Assembly: GCA_019419955.1 (NCBI GenBank)
Contig: JAHZIB010000020.1
Location: 1-26,128, forward strand
Source of the DNA: Clostridiales bacterium
GTDB lineage: Bacteria > Bacillota > Clostridia > TANB77 > CAG-508
DNA length: 26,128 nucleotides
Direction of reading: 5' to 3'
Under the pieces are notes generated by a model. The model searched no databases and was not told the DNA's origin. It saw only the letters and a program-made list of their open reading frames with translations. The first letter of the stretch is position 1. Every line of letters starts with the position of its first letter. Position numbers and translations under genes: made by a program. Below are positions 1 to 7,148 of the stretch, one piece after another.

Positions 1-271
1 CTGCAATTATGTCATTTATTTGGTCTGCTACATCATCTAACTGCTCCTGCTCTGATTTTGTTGAATTTGCTGTTTGCTCTGCTGCCCATTTTGCTTGGTC
101 TACTAAGCCTCCTTCTCCTAGTGCTACATTTATTGTTACTGCTGCTAATATTATCATTATTACTACTGTTAGTATTAGCGCTAGTAATGTTATTCCTCTC
201 TCCTTTTTTATTTTTTCCGTTATTTTGCTTTTTTGCATTTTCTCCACTTCTTCTTCTTTTAATTTTTGCAT
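1..271 (-). CDS. Prepilin-like protein, N-terminal part (runs off window)
   Basis: The minus strand encodes the first 90 codons of a type IV prepilin-like protein whose C-terminus lies beyond position 1. A short charged leader is followed by KKERG|ITLLALILTVV, a class III signal peptide with expected cleavage after Gly, then one hydrophobic helix of about 20 residues and the stretch GEGGLVDQAKWAAEQT. This layout (G-ITL, no Glu at +5, then a G-E/N-G-G-L-x-x-x-A turn) is typical of clostridial 'prepilin-type cleavage/methylation' proteins, which are secreted or assembled into pili. I chose the ATG at 271 because GGAGAGG lies 8-11 bases upstream; an in-frame ATG at 238 has a poorer site. Function beyond the N-terminal signal cannot be judged because the variable domain is outside the window. 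Confidence 0.75.
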   Translation of the reverse strand, partial: MQKLKEEEVEKMQKSKITEKIKKERGITLLALILTVVIMIILAAVTINVALGEGGLVDQAKWAAEQTANSTKSEQEQLDDVADQINDIIA

Positions 272-591
272 TTCTCTTACCTCTCCTTTCTATTCTTTTA
301 TCTATATTTTTATTTTCTTTCCATTAACTACACTTGCTGTCGTACTTGTATATTTTACATATCTATATTTTTACCATCTTTTCCATTTCTTATACGTTTT
401 TTGTTTTCTTCCTCTTGTTTAATCTTTTTTGCCATAATACTTTCTGTTTTTTACTATTCCTTTCTTCCCTCCCCTTATTTTTCTTTTTATGATATTTGTT
501 TTTCTATTTTTGTTATTTTATTGATTTTTCATTTTCAATCTATAACTTTATATTTGTTTTGCATTTGCTTTTCGGTGCATTTTTGTTATGC
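272..591. other. A-rich intergenic stretch, possible tiny ORF 355-435 (-)
   Basis: This stretch is almost pure T/C on the plus strand and has no convincing gene. Long plus-strand open frames here are low-complexity (Leu/Phe/Ser) and are not credible. On the minus strand, 355-435 could encode a 26-residue Lys/Glu-rich peptide beginning MAKKIKQEEE, with a weak upstream site. I would not annotate it without expression data. Confidence 0.3.
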
Positions 592-642
592 AAAAACCTC
601 GGCTATCTCCTAATAGCTTTCCGCAATTCTTACATAGCCGAG
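592..642 (-). terminator. Hairpin followed by U-run at the end of the repeat-containing ORF
   Basis: Arms CTCGGCTAT and ATAGCCGAG (598-606 and 634-642) pair perfectly around a 27-base loop. On the minus strand they are followed by GGTTTTTG. The loop carries the stop codon of the upstream ORF. It is read as an intrinsic terminator; the large loop is unusual. Confidence 0.5.
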
Positions 643-809
643 TTCTATATTATCAAGCTTTACACTTGCATTATTTATATCTCTTCTTTTCTCTACAATA
701 AACCCATTTTCCGCATCAAAATCAGAACAAGTTTTCTCTATTCTCTTGCTCTCTCTCTCTCTCTCTCTCTTACAGCCATGCAGGTTCTATTGATTTCGTT
801 TTTTCTCAT
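610..809 (-). pseudogene. Short ORF interrupted or switched by an 11-unit GA repeat
   Basis: A good AAGGAGAT site precedes ATG at 809, and a promoter lies just upstream. The frame opens MRKNEINRTCMAV and runs into (GA)11, read as alternating Arg-Glu, but stops at 738-740 after 23 residues. A different frame after the repeat stays open and looks coding (DAENGFIVEKRRD ... YVRIAESY), ending with TAG at 610-612. Losing one GA unit or gaining two would join the two frames into one protein (65 residues with ten units). I do not recognise the product. It may be a phase-variable gene now 'off', or a decayed remnant. A hairpin terminator overlaps its stop. Confidence 0.5.
749..770. repeat. Dinucleotide repeat, CT x 11 (GA x 11 on minus strand)
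   Basis: Eleven perfect CT units lie inside the coding-like ORF, 13 codons after its ATG. Dinucleotide tracts of this length mutate by polymerase slippage and change the reading frame, a known basis of phase variation in other bacteria. Confidence 0.9.
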
Positions 810-850
810 TTTGTATCTCCTTTCCATCTTTTATCTCTTTGTTCATGCTA

Positions 851-879
851 ATTGTATACTATTAATATTATTTTGACAA
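851..879 (-). promoter_or_regulatory. Sigma-A type promoter for the repeat-containing ORF
   Basis: On the minus strand, TTGTCA (874-879) and TACAAT (851-856) are separated by exactly 17 bases. Transcription would begin near 844, about 35 bases before the ATG at 809. Confidence 0.6.
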
Positions 880-1155
880 GTACTTTTTTTTATTTTTTTC
901 AACATTACAATTCACAGCCTAAGTTATTATAATTTTGATAAAAGTCAGCAATAGTAAGAACAAAGTATGAGAATATGTAATGGAATGTGATTTGAAGTTA
1001 GAAATTCTTAATTACTTTTATGGAAAGAGTTCATCTCTGATGGAAGGGTGCCATAAAAATAATTTAGAATTTCTGTGAAAATCAGCTTGACCGACATAAT
1101 GGTTATTGCACATTTGAAGTTCGCATAAGGAATTATAATATATTTTTCAACCTAT
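880..1155. other. Intergenic region upstream of gpr with a repeat copy and a weak small ORF
   Basis: No solid gene. A plus-strand frame at 980-1078 would encode 32 residues (MECDLKLEILNYF ...) without a convincing ribosome binding site. At 1097-1122 lies a 26-base stretch identical to part of the repeat at 12120-12145 (opposite strand). Confidence 0.4.
1097..1122 (+). repeat. Dispersed repeat core, copy 1
   Basis: A 26-base identical match to 12120-12145 on the minus strand; 16 of these bases also occur at 5360-5375. In each copy the same frame reads YCTFE, which suggests fragments of a coding or formerly coding repeat. Confidence 0.7.
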
Positions 1156-1184
1156 GTATATTTTTCTATTTTTTTGAAATAATA
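1156..1184 (+). promoter_or_regulatory. Candidate sporulation (sigma-G/F-like) promoter of gpr
   Basis: GTATA at 1156-1160 and AATAATA at 1178-1184 are separated by 17 bases. This fits the forespore sigma-G pattern (G-x-A-T-R, then CATWHTA) apart from the first base of the -10. gpr is a known sigma-F/sigma-G gene in Bacillus, so the assignment is by analogy. Confidence 0.4.
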
Positions 1185-1227
1185 TAAGAAAAGGTACAAT
1201 AAAAAAACATTTTATGGAGGTTTGAAT

Positions 1228-2166
1228 ATGTATAATTTTAGGACTGATTTAGCTACTGAGAGAAAAGACTTATATAGTAAAGCTAATAATTTGGAAAAAG
1301 AAATTGACGGTATTGAAACTGAGGAAGAAAAAGTAAATGATAATATTAATATTTCTAGAGTAAAAGTCACAAATGAAAATGGGAAAAATGCTATTGGAAA
1401 ACCAATAGGAAATTATATTACAATAGACTTTAAAAGTTTGAAAGTTGCAGGTGAAGCTGAAATTCAAACAGCTTCCGAAGTTTTAACTAAAGAATTAAAA
1501 AATTTATTACAACAGCATGTACAACCTCAAGACCCTATTATAGTTGTTGGTTTAGGCAATATATATGTCACACCAGATGCTTTAGGCCCTAAGGTAATTA
1601 ATGAAATTGATATAACTAGACATCTTTTAGAATATATGCCAGAAGTAATAGATAAAAATACAAGAGAAGTCAGTGCTGTATCTCCTGGGGTTCTTGGAAC
1701 TACAGGAATTGAAACTGTTGAAATATTGAAAGGAATTGTTGATAATATAAAACCAAAATTAGTTATTGTAATTGATGCATTAGCCTCAAGAAGTATAGAA
1801 AGAATTAGTAGTTCTGTTCAACTTGCAGATACAGGTATCGTACCAGGAGCAGGAGTAGGCAATGCAAGAAAAGAGCTAACTCAAGAGAGTCTTGGTGTTC
1901 CTGTGATTGCACTTGGAATTCCAACAGTTGTAGAAGCTGCAACTATTGCAGCAGATAGCCTAACTCTATTTATTCAAAAAGTTCAAGAACAAGGAGAGTC
2001 AAATGATTTCCTTAATAAATTACAAGAAGATGACAAATATAATATGATTAAAGAAATTTTAACACCTGAAGAATATAATTTTATAGTTACTCCTAAAGAA
2101 ATAGATGCATTAATTGAAAAGATGAAAGATGTTGTCGCCCGTGGAATAAACTTTGCCATAAATTAA
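1228..2166 (+). CDS. gpr: Germination protease GPR (spore protease, family A25)
   Basis: GPR is the aspartic-type endopeptidase that degrades small acid-soluble spore proteins during germination. It is made as an inactive zymogen in the forespore. This 312-residue protein aligns closely with Bacillus GPR throughout: RTDLATE near the N-terminus, VVGLGNIYVTPDALGPK, PGVLGTTGIET, IDALASRSIERI, DTGIVPGAGVGN and GIPTVVEAATIAAD. The two Asp residues known to be essential in the family are present, in TPDALGP (about 117) and IDALASR (about 183). ATG at 1228 is preferred over the in-frame TTG at 1222 because GGAGG sits 7 bases before the ATG and only 1 base before the TTG. It is monocistronic, with its own terminator, and is the strongest evidence that the organism makes endospores. 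Confidence 0.97.
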   Translation: MYNFRTDLATERKDLYSKANNLEKEIDGIETEEEKVNDNINISRVKVTNENGKNAIGKPIGNYITIDFKSLKVAGEAEIQTASEVLTKELKNLLQQHVQPQDPIIVVGLGNIYVTPDALGPKVINEIDITRHLLEYMPEVIDKNTREVSAVSPGVLGTTGIETVEILKGIVDNIKPKLVIVIDALASRSIERISSSVQLADTGIVPGAGVGNARKELTQESLGVPVIALGIPTVVEAATIAADSLTLFIQKVQEQGESNDFLNKLQEDDKYNMIKEILTPEEYNFIVTPKEIDALIEKMKDVVARGINFAIN

Positions 2167-2190
2167 AGCTCGGGAATTTCCCGAGCTTTT
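2166..2190. terminator. Terminator between convergent gpr and the coiled-coil gene
   Basis: Perfect arms AAGCTCGGG and CCCGAGCTT surround AATTT and are followed by TTTT on the plus strand. It sits right after the gpr stop and 3' of the convergent minus-strand gene, so it may serve both. Confidence 0.85.
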
Positions 2191-2193
2191 GGG

Positions 2194-3123
2194 TTAATGC
2201 AGAAACTCTTTTGCCAAAGTATCATAGTAAATTTGCAACTTTGCATTGTCAAAGTACAATTCAAGACTTACAATATCTTTCTGATACTGTCCTACCATCA
2301 AAATAAGCCTAGCTAAAGCTTTAATTTCACGTATAGTAAATATTTCTGCATCTGGTTTATTAATCAGAACTTCATAAAGCGAATTTATATCTTTTTCTAG
2401 AATATCAGGGACATCAGCTCCTTCTACTTCAATTCTTCCATCTTCATAGATGAATATTGAAATTGCTTGAAGTTGACTTATTTTTTCCCTAACACTTTCG
2501 AGAATCTCTCTAGTTGCTTTTATGTCTTCTGCATATTTAGTTATCTTTCTAGACATATCATCATGCCGTTTACGATATTTATCAATTTGAACATTCAAAT
2601 TCTCCACTTCTTGAAGCAATAATTCACACTTCTTTTTTGCATCCTTAACTAAAGCAAAATTTCTTTTCCTTTTCTGATACAATTTCTTATATTCTGCCTC
2701 AAGTCCATAAAGCGAATTACTTAACTCATTTTCTTCATCAAGCAATTTTTGCAGCTTACTGCTTCCAGTAATATTTCCCTCGGAAGCACTATCTGATTCG
2801 GATTGTACACCATCAAAGCCGAATGTTGCTTCATCTATTTGAGAGCAAAAAATTGGGTTTATTACTATCTCAAACTCCTCTTTCTTACTAGATTTACTAG
2901 CATCATTCCTGTTTTTTTCCTGATAACTATTGGCTGACCGCTTCTTTTCATTCCGTTTAAACTCTCTAATCAGCTGTTCTGCATCGCCAGGACTCAATCG
3001 ATGAATTAAATCAAATAGGATTTTTTCATCAGAAATATTATATCTTTCTAACAAAAATGATATGCCTCTTCCTCTCTTTCTTTGAATATGAATATCCTTG
3101 CTAGTAATACTGATTTCGTTCAT
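2194..3123 (-). CDS. Coiled-coil protein of unknown function
   Basis: A 309-residue protein that I do not recognise. The N-terminus is basic (IHIQRKRGRGISFLLERY); residues ~65-85 are a charged low-complexity linker; residues ~120-215 are a long heptad-rich coiled coil (many Glu/Lys/Leu, e.g. LLLQEVENLNVQIDKYR). The C-terminal ~90 residues look globular and begin AISIFIYEDGRIEVEG. It has no membrane segment or signal peptide. Its base composition is richer in G+C than the core genes around it. It follows the HTH gene at 3277-3618 on the same strand, separated by a large palindrome, and the two probably act together. Possible roles such as DNA-structure or partition partner are guesses only. 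Confidence 0.7.
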   Translation of the reverse strand: MNEISITSKDIHIQRKRGRGISFLLERYNISDEKILFDLIHRLSPGDAEQLIREFKRNEKKRSANSYQEKNRNDASKSSKKEEFEIVINPIFCSQIDEATFGFDGVQSESDSASEGNITGSSKLQKLLDEENELSNSLYGLEAEYKKLYQKRKRNFALVKDAKKKCELLLQEVENLNVQIDKYRKRHDDMSRKITKYAEDIKATREILESVREKISQLQAISIFIYEDGRIEVEGADVPDILEKDINSLYEVLINKPDAEIFTIREIKALARLILMVGQYQKDIVSLELYFDNAKLQIYYDTLAKEFLH

Positions 3124-3168
3124 TTTTTATCACATTCCTTTCTTGAGGCACAAATTTGGTTGGAAAAG

Positions 3169-3271
3169 AATTAAATTTTGAGCAGTCAAAACGAGTTTAA
3201 AATTTATGAGGCGTACTCTGTGTACGTTGATTAAATTTTAAATGAAGTTTGACAACGTCAAAATTGTGATT
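3169..3271. repeat. About 103-bp imperfect palindrome (nested inverted repeats)
   Basis: Outer arms (ATTTTGAGCAGTCAAAAC and, inverted, AATTTTGACGTTGTCAAAC) and inner arms (TTTAAAATTTA ... GCGTAC / GTACG ... TAAATTTTAAA) fold into one long cruciform centred on TCTGT near 3218. It lies between two co-oriented genes and resembles an extended REP/MITE-like intergenic element. Confidence 0.65.
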
Positions 3272-3276
3272 ATTTT

Positions 3277-3618
3277 TCAACCTTCTTTCTCCTCTAAAAT
3301 AGTGTCAATCTCAGTTGTTGCTATCTCTAGAGATTTTTTTGCTTCATTTAATTCTCCCTGAAGCTCATCAAATGTCGTCTGCAAAGTACTTTCCTCATCA
3401 TAAAATGTTTCTTTTAATTTATTCTTATATGAATGTTTACTTAGCAAACTATCACGCGAAACACCATTCTCTGCTGCAATTTCACCCAAATACCAATACA
3501 CTGTCTTAAAGGATAATTTAAATTTAGAAGCTATTTCTCGAATCCCATATCCTTCTTGGTGGAGTTTCATGAATTCTTGTTTCATCATCCGCGCCCGTTC
3601 TGATTTTTTTCTTCCCAT
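3277..3618 (-). CDS. Small helix-turn-helix protein with C-terminal coiled coil
   Basis: A 113-residue protein. Residues ~1-50 (MGRKKSERARMMKQEF ... EGYGIREIASKFKLSFKTVYWYL) form a resolvase/terminase-type helix-turn-helix: I-R-E-I-A-S-K-F, a turn, then S-F-K-T-V-Y-W-Y-L. Residues ~75-113 are acidic and helical (ELNEAKKSLEIATTEIDTIL), likely a dimerising coiled coil. GGAGG lies 8 bases before the ATG. DNA binding is likely; the target is unknown. Together with the coiled-coil gene at 2194-3123 it forms a GC-richer islet between gpr and the LCP gene, which suggests acquisition by transfer. Confidence 0.75.
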   Translation of the reverse strand: MGRKKSERARMMKQEFMKLHQEGYGIREIASKFKLSFKTVYWYLGEIAAENGVSRDSLLSKHSYKNKLKETFYDEESTLQTTFDELQGELNEAKKSLEIATTEIDTILEEKEG

Positions 3619-3813
3619 ACCAAAAACCTCCTAAAAAATTATTTTTAAGAATAATACATATTCCATATTTATAATTTTAACAAAAAAGAAGCATTAAGTC
3701 AAATTATGTAAATTTTCTATTTTAAACACTTGAATTATTTTTACTTTTTTGTTAGAATTTGTAGAGTAAAAAATGTATTTATAGAATTTTTCATAGTAGA
3801 AGGAGGTTAAAAA

Positions 3814-4815
3814 ATGAGACTAAATTATAAACAAATTATTTACTCTAACAAAGGAGGTTTTTTAAAGGGGCTTGCTATATTCTTTTTAGTTATAATTATT
3901 ATAATAGCAATATTACTTGGCTCTGGATATGCATATATATCATATAAATTAGGTAATTTAAATCACATTGATTTTGATGAAAGTTCAGTTACAGTTAATA
4001 CAGGAATTTCAGAAAGTTTAAATGGTTACAGAAACATTGCTCTTTTTGGATTAGATACAAGACAGGATAATTTTAGTAATTCTAGAAGTGACTCAATTAT
4101 TATTGTAAGTATTAATCAAAAAACAAAAGATGTAAAATTAACTTCAATATACAGGGATACATATGTAGACATAGAAGGATATGGTCTGGATAAAATAACA
4201 CACGCATATGCTTATGGAGGACCTGAACTTGCTCTCAGTACAATTAATCGCAATCTAGACTTAAATGTTACCGAATTTGTTACAGTCAATTTTGAAACTG
4301 TTAAAACAGTAGTCGATGCCCTAAATGGCATTAAATTGGAAATTACAAATGCAGAGGCTGAGCAAATTGGTTTATCTTCTGGTGGTACATATACCTTGGA
4401 TGGAAATCAAGCTTTGGCATATGCTAGAATAAGAAAAATTGACTCTGACTATCAAAGAACTGAAAGAATCAGAACAGTACTTGATGCTGCATTTAATAAA
4501 ATTAAAACAATGGGAATTTCAGAATTGTTAAATTTCATCGATGTTGTACTTCCTCATATTTCTACCAACATATCAACTAATGAAATTATCTCAATGGCTC
4601 CATTGGCTGTATCTTTCAATATAGCAGAAAGTTCTGGTTGGCCAAATGATGTTCAAGGTTATTCTTCAGATGCATGGTATGGGGTTCCAGTTACATTAGA
4701 ATCAAATGTTAGTGAACTTCACGAAGATTTATTTGGAGAAACTAATTATACTCCATCTCAAACCGTTCAAGAAATTAATGATGAGATTATAAATAGGACT
4801 GGCTACAATAATTAA
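3814..4815 (+). CDS. LCP (LytR-CpsA-Psr) family cell-wall polymer ligase
   Basis: LCP proteins transfer undecaprenyl-linked polymers such as teichoic acids or capsule onto peptidoglycan, outside the membrane. In this 333-residue protein, one transmembrane helix (about residues 18-44) leaves the rest extracellular. The catalytic domain carries family landmarks: GLDTR (79-83), SRSDS (90-94), SIYRDTYVDI (111-120), THAYAYGGPELA (129-140) and the Arg-rich LAYARIRK ... DYQRTERIR (201-220), which supply the Asp/Arg residues that bind pyrophosphate and Mg2+. AGGAGG lies shortly before the ATG. The C-terminus is short, without a LytR_C domain. It stands alone, ending at a strong terminator; which polymer it attaches cannot be told. 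Confidence 0.93.
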   Translation: MRLNYKQIIYSNKGGFLKGLAIFFLVIIIIIAILLGSGYAYISYKLGNLNHIDFDESSVTVNTGISESLNGYRNIALFGLDTRQDNFSNSRSDSIIIVSINQKTKDVKLTSIYRDTYVDIEGYGLDKITHAYAYGGPELALSTINRNLDLNVTEFVTVNFETVKTVVDALNGIKLEITNAEAEQIGLSSGGTYTLDGNQALAYARIRKIDSDYQRTERIRTVLDAAFNKIKTMGISELLNFIDVVLPHISTNISTNEIISMAPLAVSFNIAESSGWPNDVQGYSSDAWYGVPVTLESNVSELHEDLFGETNYTPSQTVQEINDEIINRTGYNN

Positions 4816-4836
4816 ATTTACCTCTAATATTTATAT

Positions 4837-4864
4837 AAAGGCAACCTTAAACAGGTTGCCTTTT
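4837..4864. terminator. Terminator after LCP gene
   Basis: Arms AAGGCAACC and GGTTGCCTT are followed by TTT on the plus strand. On the minus strand it also lies just beyond the convergent gene at 4883-5212. Confidence 0.85.
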
Positions 4865-4882
4865 GAGTTGGGTGCAAATAAA

Positions 4883-5212
4883 TTACAACTCAGAGTAAGA
4901 AAAAATTCTGTCCTCATCTCCGTTAACCTTGATGAACTCTCCTTTGTCATTCCCAAGAGCATAAATCTGTCGGTATGGCTCATGAAAAACTACCATAAGT
5001 TCCTTTCCTTTAAGGTCACCCATATATTGAGCGCCTGTCCAGTCAAGCAAAGTAAACATTTTTTTCCTTCCAATAACAGTATCAGCAGAAAAAACGGGTT
5101 GTTCATCTGTTTCTTCAAATTTGAGCTTACACAGTCCCTCTCTCTTACCTTCTTTTGATTTTACTGCTTCAAAAACAGTATAACTCTCCACTGTCATTTG
5201 CATCCGCTTCAT
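4883..5212 (-). CDS. Small soluble protein of unknown function
   Basis: A 109-residue protein, unrecognised. It begins MKRMQMTVESYTVFEAVKSK and is predicted to be mostly beta (e.g. ELMVVFHEPYRQIYALG), with no signal or membrane segment. The start is placed at the ATG at 5212 because GGAGG lies 8 bases upstream; an in-frame TTG at 5230 would put this ribosome binding site inside the gene. It uses rare codons for this region (e.g. CGG for Arg at codon 3), as the 2194-3618 genes do, so it may also be a recent arrival. It is transcribed toward the LCP terminator and is separated from holA by a terminator. Confidence 0.7.
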   Translation of the reverse strand: MKRMQMTVESYTVFEAVKSKEGKREGLCKLKFEETDEQPVFSADTVIGRKKMFTLLDWTGAQYMGDLKGKELMVVFHEPYRQIYALGNDKGEFIKVNGDEDRIFSYSEL

Positions 5213-5267
5213 AATTTTTTCCTCCTTCAATATTATTGTTTTGTAATCTCCTTTAAGTTGCTAGAGG

Positions 5268-5310
5268 AATAAAAAAGAGATTATGCCTTAAATTATAGCA
5301 TAATTCTCTT
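5268..5310 (-). terminator. Terminator of the ruvC-holA transcript
   Basis: The minus strand reads AAGAGAATTATGC, a loop, GCATAATCTCTT and then TTTTTATT; the arms pair with one bulged A. It lies about 130 bases after the holA stop. Confidence 0.75.
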
Positions 5311-5359
5311 AAAATAGCAAGGATATTGCAATCAACTTTCTATTTTGTACTGGTAATTA

Positions 5360-5375
5360 TTATTGCACATTTGAA
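5360..5375 (+). repeat. Dispersed repeat core, copy 2 (short)
   Basis: TTATTGCACATTTGAA is identical to the centre of the repeats at 1097-1122 and 12120-12145. It lies in the holA 3' region, which otherwise shows no gene between 5311 and 5441. Confidence 0.5.
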
Positions 5376-5441
5376 CTCCTGTTTCAGGACAATTATTTTT
5401 TTAGCCATTTACAGTAACTTACTTTTCATTATTTTTGCATA

Positions 5442-6425
5442 TTATGAGCAATATCTGCAAAGTATTGATTCTAAGCCAATGTTAATATCAATTAATCCAA
5501 CTTTATAATTTGCATCTAAATCTATAAACTCCTCTAAAATTTGCTCTATCTCTCTTTTTGTAAAATAACTAGCTTGCATTTTATACTTTGAGGTCAAAAA
5601 TAATTGATTTGGTTTCAATTTCATTGAAGTTGCTAAATCTTTTCTATACTTTTCTGCAATTTTAACTATGTATAATTTTTTAAAATGATTATATAAAGTT
5701 ATAAGTATTTTTTGTATAGGTTCTTTTTCGTAAATTAAATCATTTAATACTTCAATTGCTTTTCTAGTATCTCTTTTGCCTAAATTGTCTGTTAAATCAA
5801 ATATAATGCTATCAATCTGTTTGATTGCCAAAGAATCAATTTGACTTTTTGTAATCACACCATCTTTTCCAACATATTCAATCAGTTTTCTTATTTCATT
5901 TATTAAATCTTGCATATTAGTTCCACACATCTCAATAAAATACTTAGTTGATGCATTATCTATTTTAACTTTATATGCATTACATATTTTTTGAATATTT
6001 GAAATTAGCTCTGGAAGTTTTAATAAAGGAAAAGGCGTTATTATTCCATTCTGTTCTATTACTTTATATAAATTGTTCTTCTCAACATTCTCTTCAATGA
6101 AAACCAATTCTACCGCTTCTTCAAATATACTACCATTTTCACTTATATAATTTGCAATTTTTTCAGCTAATTTATTTTGTGTAGCTTCTTGACCTTTTGC
6201 AGATTTCTTTTCCTTTTTAAACAAACCAGAATCTCTTACTACAATCAATTTTTTAGAAAATCCAAAAGCAGGTGTTTCTATATCATCAATTAATTCAGTT
6301 ATATTGCTTTCATCTATTTGTATATAATTGATTCCCTTTACCAAGTCCCCAAATTCTTTTTTTATTTTTTTTAACTTTGTCTCTAGTAAATATGTTTCCT
6401 CTCCATACAATAATTTGACTGACAT
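5442..6425 (-). CDS. holA: DNA polymerase III subunit delta
   Basis: The delta subunit opens the beta sliding clamp within the clamp loader. This 327-residue protein has the usual order for the family: an N-terminal AAA-like fold beginning VKLLYGEETYLLETKLKKI; a central helical part with YFIEMCGTNMQDLINEIRKL, matching the conserved 'G-x-(D/N)-x-x-x-L-x-x-E-(L/I)-x-K-L' signature; IIFDLTDNLGKRDTRKAIEVL; and the C-terminal collar domain (PIQKILITLYNHFKKLYIVK). Length is normal for Firmicutes. It follows ruvC at a 66-base gap and probably shares its transcript. The ATG has GGAAAG upstream. Confidence 0.93.
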   Translation of the reverse strand: MSVKLLYGEETYLLETKLKKIKKEFGDLVKGINYIQIDESNITELIDDIETPAFGFSKKLIVVRDSGLFKKEKKSAKGQEATQNKLAEKIANYISENGSIFEEAVELVFIEENVEKNNLYKVIEQNGIITPFPLLKLPELISNIQKICNAYKVKIDNASTKYFIEMCGTNMQDLINEIRKLIEYVGKDGVITKSQIDSLAIKQIDSIIFDLTDNLGKRDTRKAIEVLNDLIYEKEPIQKILITLYNHFKKLYIVKIAEKYRKDLATSMKLKPNQLFLTSKYKMQASYFTKREIEQILEEFIDLDANYKVGLIDINIGLESILCRYCS

Positions 6426-6491
6426 ACTGGCTTTCCCACTCCTTGACCATAATAATTTAAAAAGTTCTTTGCTCTTCTATTCCTTTTATAA

Positions 6492-6977
6492 TTAAAGTCT
6501 AGTTGCAAACTTTGACGAATGAGCATGACAAATTGCTGCTGCCATGCTATCTGTTGTATCATCTAGCTTAGGTAATTTTTCTACTCCAAGTATAGTTTTT
6601 ACCATTTTTTGAACTTGTATTTTATCTGCTCTACCATATCCAACAACTGCTTGTTTTATTTGTAATGGTGTATATTCATATGTAGGTATATTTTTCCTAC
6701 ATCCTACTACCAATATAACTCCCCTTGCTTGTGCAACATTAATTGCAGTTTTCGCATTATTGTTAAAAAACAATTCTTCTACTGATATTGCATCTGGTTT
6801 ATAGCTATCTATTATTTCTTCCAAATCATTGTTAAGCTTTAATAACCTTGTTGGAAAAGACTCTCCCGCGTTTGTTAGTACCGCTCCCGAAGTAATTAAT
6901 TGAAACTTGTTACCTCTATAGTCAATTACGCTGTATCCAGTTATTGCAAATCCTGGGTCAATTCCTAATATTCTCAT
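6492..6977 (-). CDS. ruvC: Holliday junction endonuclease RuvC
   Basis: RuvC resolves Holliday junctions together with RuvAB by symmetric cleavage. The 161-residue protein begins MRILGIDPGFAITGYSVID, and its acidic catalytic residues match those of E. coli RuvC: Asp7 in GIDPG, Glu67 in VEELFF, and Asp140/Asp143 in DDTTDSMAAAICH. FNNNAKTAINVAQARGVI and the YGRADKIQVQKMV region (DNA binding) are also conserved. Length is normal. No ruvA or ruvB lies in the window; it is paired with holA instead. Confidence 0.97.
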   Translation of the reverse strand: MRILGIDPGFAITGYSVIDYRGNKFQLITSGAVLTNAGESFPTRLLKLNNDLEEIIDSYKPDAISVEELFFNNNAKTAINVAQARGVILVVGCRKNIPTYEYTPLQIKQAVVGYGRADKIQVQKMVKTILGVEKLPKLDDTTDSMAAAICHAHSSKFATRL

Positions 6978-7148
6978 TTATAGTCCCATTCCCTTTCTAA
7001 TACACAATTGGTTGAGAAAAATTATATTTTAGTAAAAGATTTTTAATTAAAACTCAAAAAAGCACATTCTTGATATATGTAATTACTTTCTAAATTCTAT
7101 TTAATGTAGCTAAAATTATAATTGTCATTCAAGCCTTTGCCCCATTTT

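Noticed and set aside
592..720. Riboswitch (c-di-GMP-like) upstream of the pilin-like gene
   Set aside because: The stem and a GCGGAAAGC piece resemble parts of GEMM, but the first hairpin and conserved GCAAACC are missing, and the region is coding-like.
9..876. Several plus-strand open frames rich in Leu/Phe/Ser
   Set aside because: They are the complement of A-rich minus-strand sequence; no ribosome binding sites and no domain-like content. The minus strand explains the region better.
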